Below are positions 6,075 to 7,040 of a stretch of DNA of 7,040 nucleotides, piece by piece (the stretch's first letter is position 1; each line of letters begins with the position of its first letter). The DNA is from an uncultured Collinsella sp. (GTDB taxonomy: Bacteria > Actinomycetota > Coriobacteriia > Coriobacteriales > Coriobacteriaceae). The notes beneath the pieces are model-generated. The model saw only the letters and a program-made list of their open reading frames with translations, searched no databases and was not told the origin of the DNA. A program made the translations under genes and the position numbers. The stretch spans positions 1 through 7,040 of the forward strand of contig CATWID010000077.1 of NCBI GenBank assembly GCA_958350755.1, in the 5' to 3' direction.

Positions 6075-6280
6075 GATGAATCCTCGCCGTTCTTTGCGCG
6101 CATATCATTCAAACAGTAACGAACAAATTGTATCAGACTCGTACGCGTCAAAAATGAACGCCCGCACAGCTCCAATCATCACTTTTTTGAGAAAAATACC
6201 CCCAGCTTTAGTGGGGTGTAGTGATAATCTCGCCTGTTCGCGCTACAGTTTGTCGGAAATACCTCGATGTTAGGAACCAA
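6075..6280. promoter_or_regulatory. divergent promoter region of the DeoR gene and galM
   Basis: On the minus strand TGATACAAT (complement of 6127-6135) is a good extended -10 box for the DeoR gene, though its -35 region is weak. A TTGACG lies only 13 bp upstream of that -10. On the plus strand GATAAT (6223-6228) is a possible galM -10 without a recognisable -35. CCCCA (6200-6204) and TGGGG (6212-6216) form a 5-bp dyad over seven bases, just where the galM -35 would be, so it may be an operator. Read leftward the dyad is followed by GTATTTTTC and could fold as a weak terminator. TTTGTTCGT and CTGTTTGA on the minus strand (about 6110-6128) resemble T-rich heptads of some DeoR operators, weakly. 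galM has GGA five bases before its ATG. Confidence 0.5.
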
Positions 6281-7040
6281 ATGATCACTTCCGAGCTTTT
6301 CGGCACCGCGCCGTGCGGTACCCCCGTTCATCGTTACACCCTCGACGGGCCCGAGATCTGCGTTCGCATTATGGACTATGGCGCCACGGTGCTTGGTATC
6401 GATGTGCCCGACATTCCCGGCAACGTGCGCGATGTGGTGCTGGGCTTCGATAAGCTCGAGGATTACTTTGACAACCCCGCCTGCTTTGGCGCGACCATCG
6501 GCCCTGTGGCAAACCGCACCGCTGGCGCCACGATCGCCATCGACGGCACGGACTGGCATATGCCCGCCAACGAGGGCGCCAACAACCTGCACAGCGACCT
6601 TGAGCACGGCCTGCACAAACGTGTGTGGGATGTTGAGCTCGACGAGGTCCATAACGCCGTGCGCATGACCACCTCGCTTAAGGATGGCGAGCTGGGCCTG
6701 CCCGGCAACCGAACCTTTACGGCCGTGTTTACCGTTACGCGCACCGGCGTCTTCCGCATCGATTATGGCTGCGAGAGCGACCGCGCCACCTACGTGTCCA
6801 TGACCAACCACACGTACTTTAACCTTGCAGGCCATAACGCCGGCATGGACTGCGAACATTTCTTTGTCGCCAACGCCGCCCACTACCTGCCCATTAACGA
6901 GCAGAACATCCCCACCGGCGAGATTGCTCCGGTCGAGGGAACACCGTTTGACTTTCGCGAGCTTCGCCCCGTCGCACCCGGCATGGAGGCCGACGACCCG
7001 CAGATCAAGCAGGCCCGTGGCTACGATCACTGCCTGTGCA
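6281..7040 (+). CDS. galM: aldose 1-epimerase (galactose mutarotase), 3' end cut by window
   Basis: The enzyme interconverts beta- and alpha-anomers of galactose and glucose in the cytoplasm, feeding the Leloir pathway or glucokinase. The frame is open from ATG 6281 to the edge, giving 253 residues plus one base of about 340 expected. Family motifs appear in order: MDYGATVLGIDVPD (31-44), the IGPVANRTAG segment (73-82, usually IGRxANR), NNLHSD (101-106) with the conserved His104, MTNHTYFNLAGH (174-185) with the probable catalytic acid His177, and RGYDHCL (246-252). The catalytic Glu normally lies further on, beyond the window. An ATG at 6267 is followed by a stop after five codons, so 6281 is chosen; TAGGA precedes it at 6271-6275. 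It is divergent from the DeoR gene and may be under its control. Arg replaced by Pro in the IGR motif is a minor oddity. Confidence 0.93.
   Translation, partial: MITSELFGTAPCGTPVHRYTLDGPEICVRIMDYGATVLGIDVPDIPGNVRDVVLGFDKLEDYFDNPACFGATIGPVANRTAGATIAIDGTDWHMPANEGANNLHSDLEHGLHKRVWDVELDEVHNAVRMTTSLKDGELGLPGNRTFTAVFTVTRTGVFRIDYGCESDRATYVSMTNHTYFNLAGHNAGMDCEHFFVANAAHYLPINEQNIPTGEIAPVEGTPFDFRELRPVAPGMEADDPQIKQARGYDHCLC

Noticed and set aside
6179..7030. Minus-strand ORF of 283 codons opposite galM
   Set aside because: The plus-strand frame carries every galM motif in order; the antisense product is Gly/Val/Ala-rich with no recognisable domain.

Overview
This window looks like a piece of a gut actinobacterial chromosome, probably a Collinsella-type member of the Coriobacteriia. 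That is inferred from the moderately high GC of the sugar genes, the long antisense shadow ORFs typical of such DNA, and the pairing of a Firmicute-like lactose PTS with actinobacterial codon use. No rRNA or other definitive marker is present, so the taxonomy is only a suggestion.

Layout, left to right. Positions 1-295 are a control region, possibly divergent: a weak candidate start of a leftward gene sits at the extreme edge, followed by a tandem 20-bp repeat and a small leader hairpin. Then comes a two-gene lactose operon: lacE (296-2074, lactose PTS IICB permease) and lacG (2150-3571, 6-phospho-beta-galactosidase). The two are separated by a 75-nt gap holding an 8-bp intercistronic hairpin, and lacG is closed by a strong Rho-independent terminator (3594-3637).

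Positions 3638-5309 form a distinct AT-richer block with a single gene, a Fic-family AMP-transferase (3865-5097). This protein carries its own N-terminal inhibitory motif and its own C-terminal winged helix. Its start is preceded by a 32-bp perfect inverted repeat built from four copies of a TGATACyGAAAG half-site. A 56-bp interrupted palindrome lies before the gene and a CGTCA-rich, partly palindromic stretch lies after it. This block looks like a later insertion between lactose genes and their likely regulator.

The right part has a leftward DeoR-family repressor (5310-6074, GTG start) and, divergent from it, a truncated galM aldose 1-epimerase (6281 to the window edge). Together lacE and lacG would import lactose as lactose-6-phosphate and split it to glucose and galactose-6-phosphate. 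GalM would convert beta- to alpha-hexoses, and the DeoR protein is a reasonable candidate repressor of one or both units. The EIIA(Lac) subunit that LacE needs, and the tagatose-6-phosphate enzymes, are not in the window.

The most interesting item is the Fic unit: an apparently self-contained AMPylation module (enzyme, intramolecular inhibitor, DNA-binding domain and elaborate operator) on one short, compositionally different segment.
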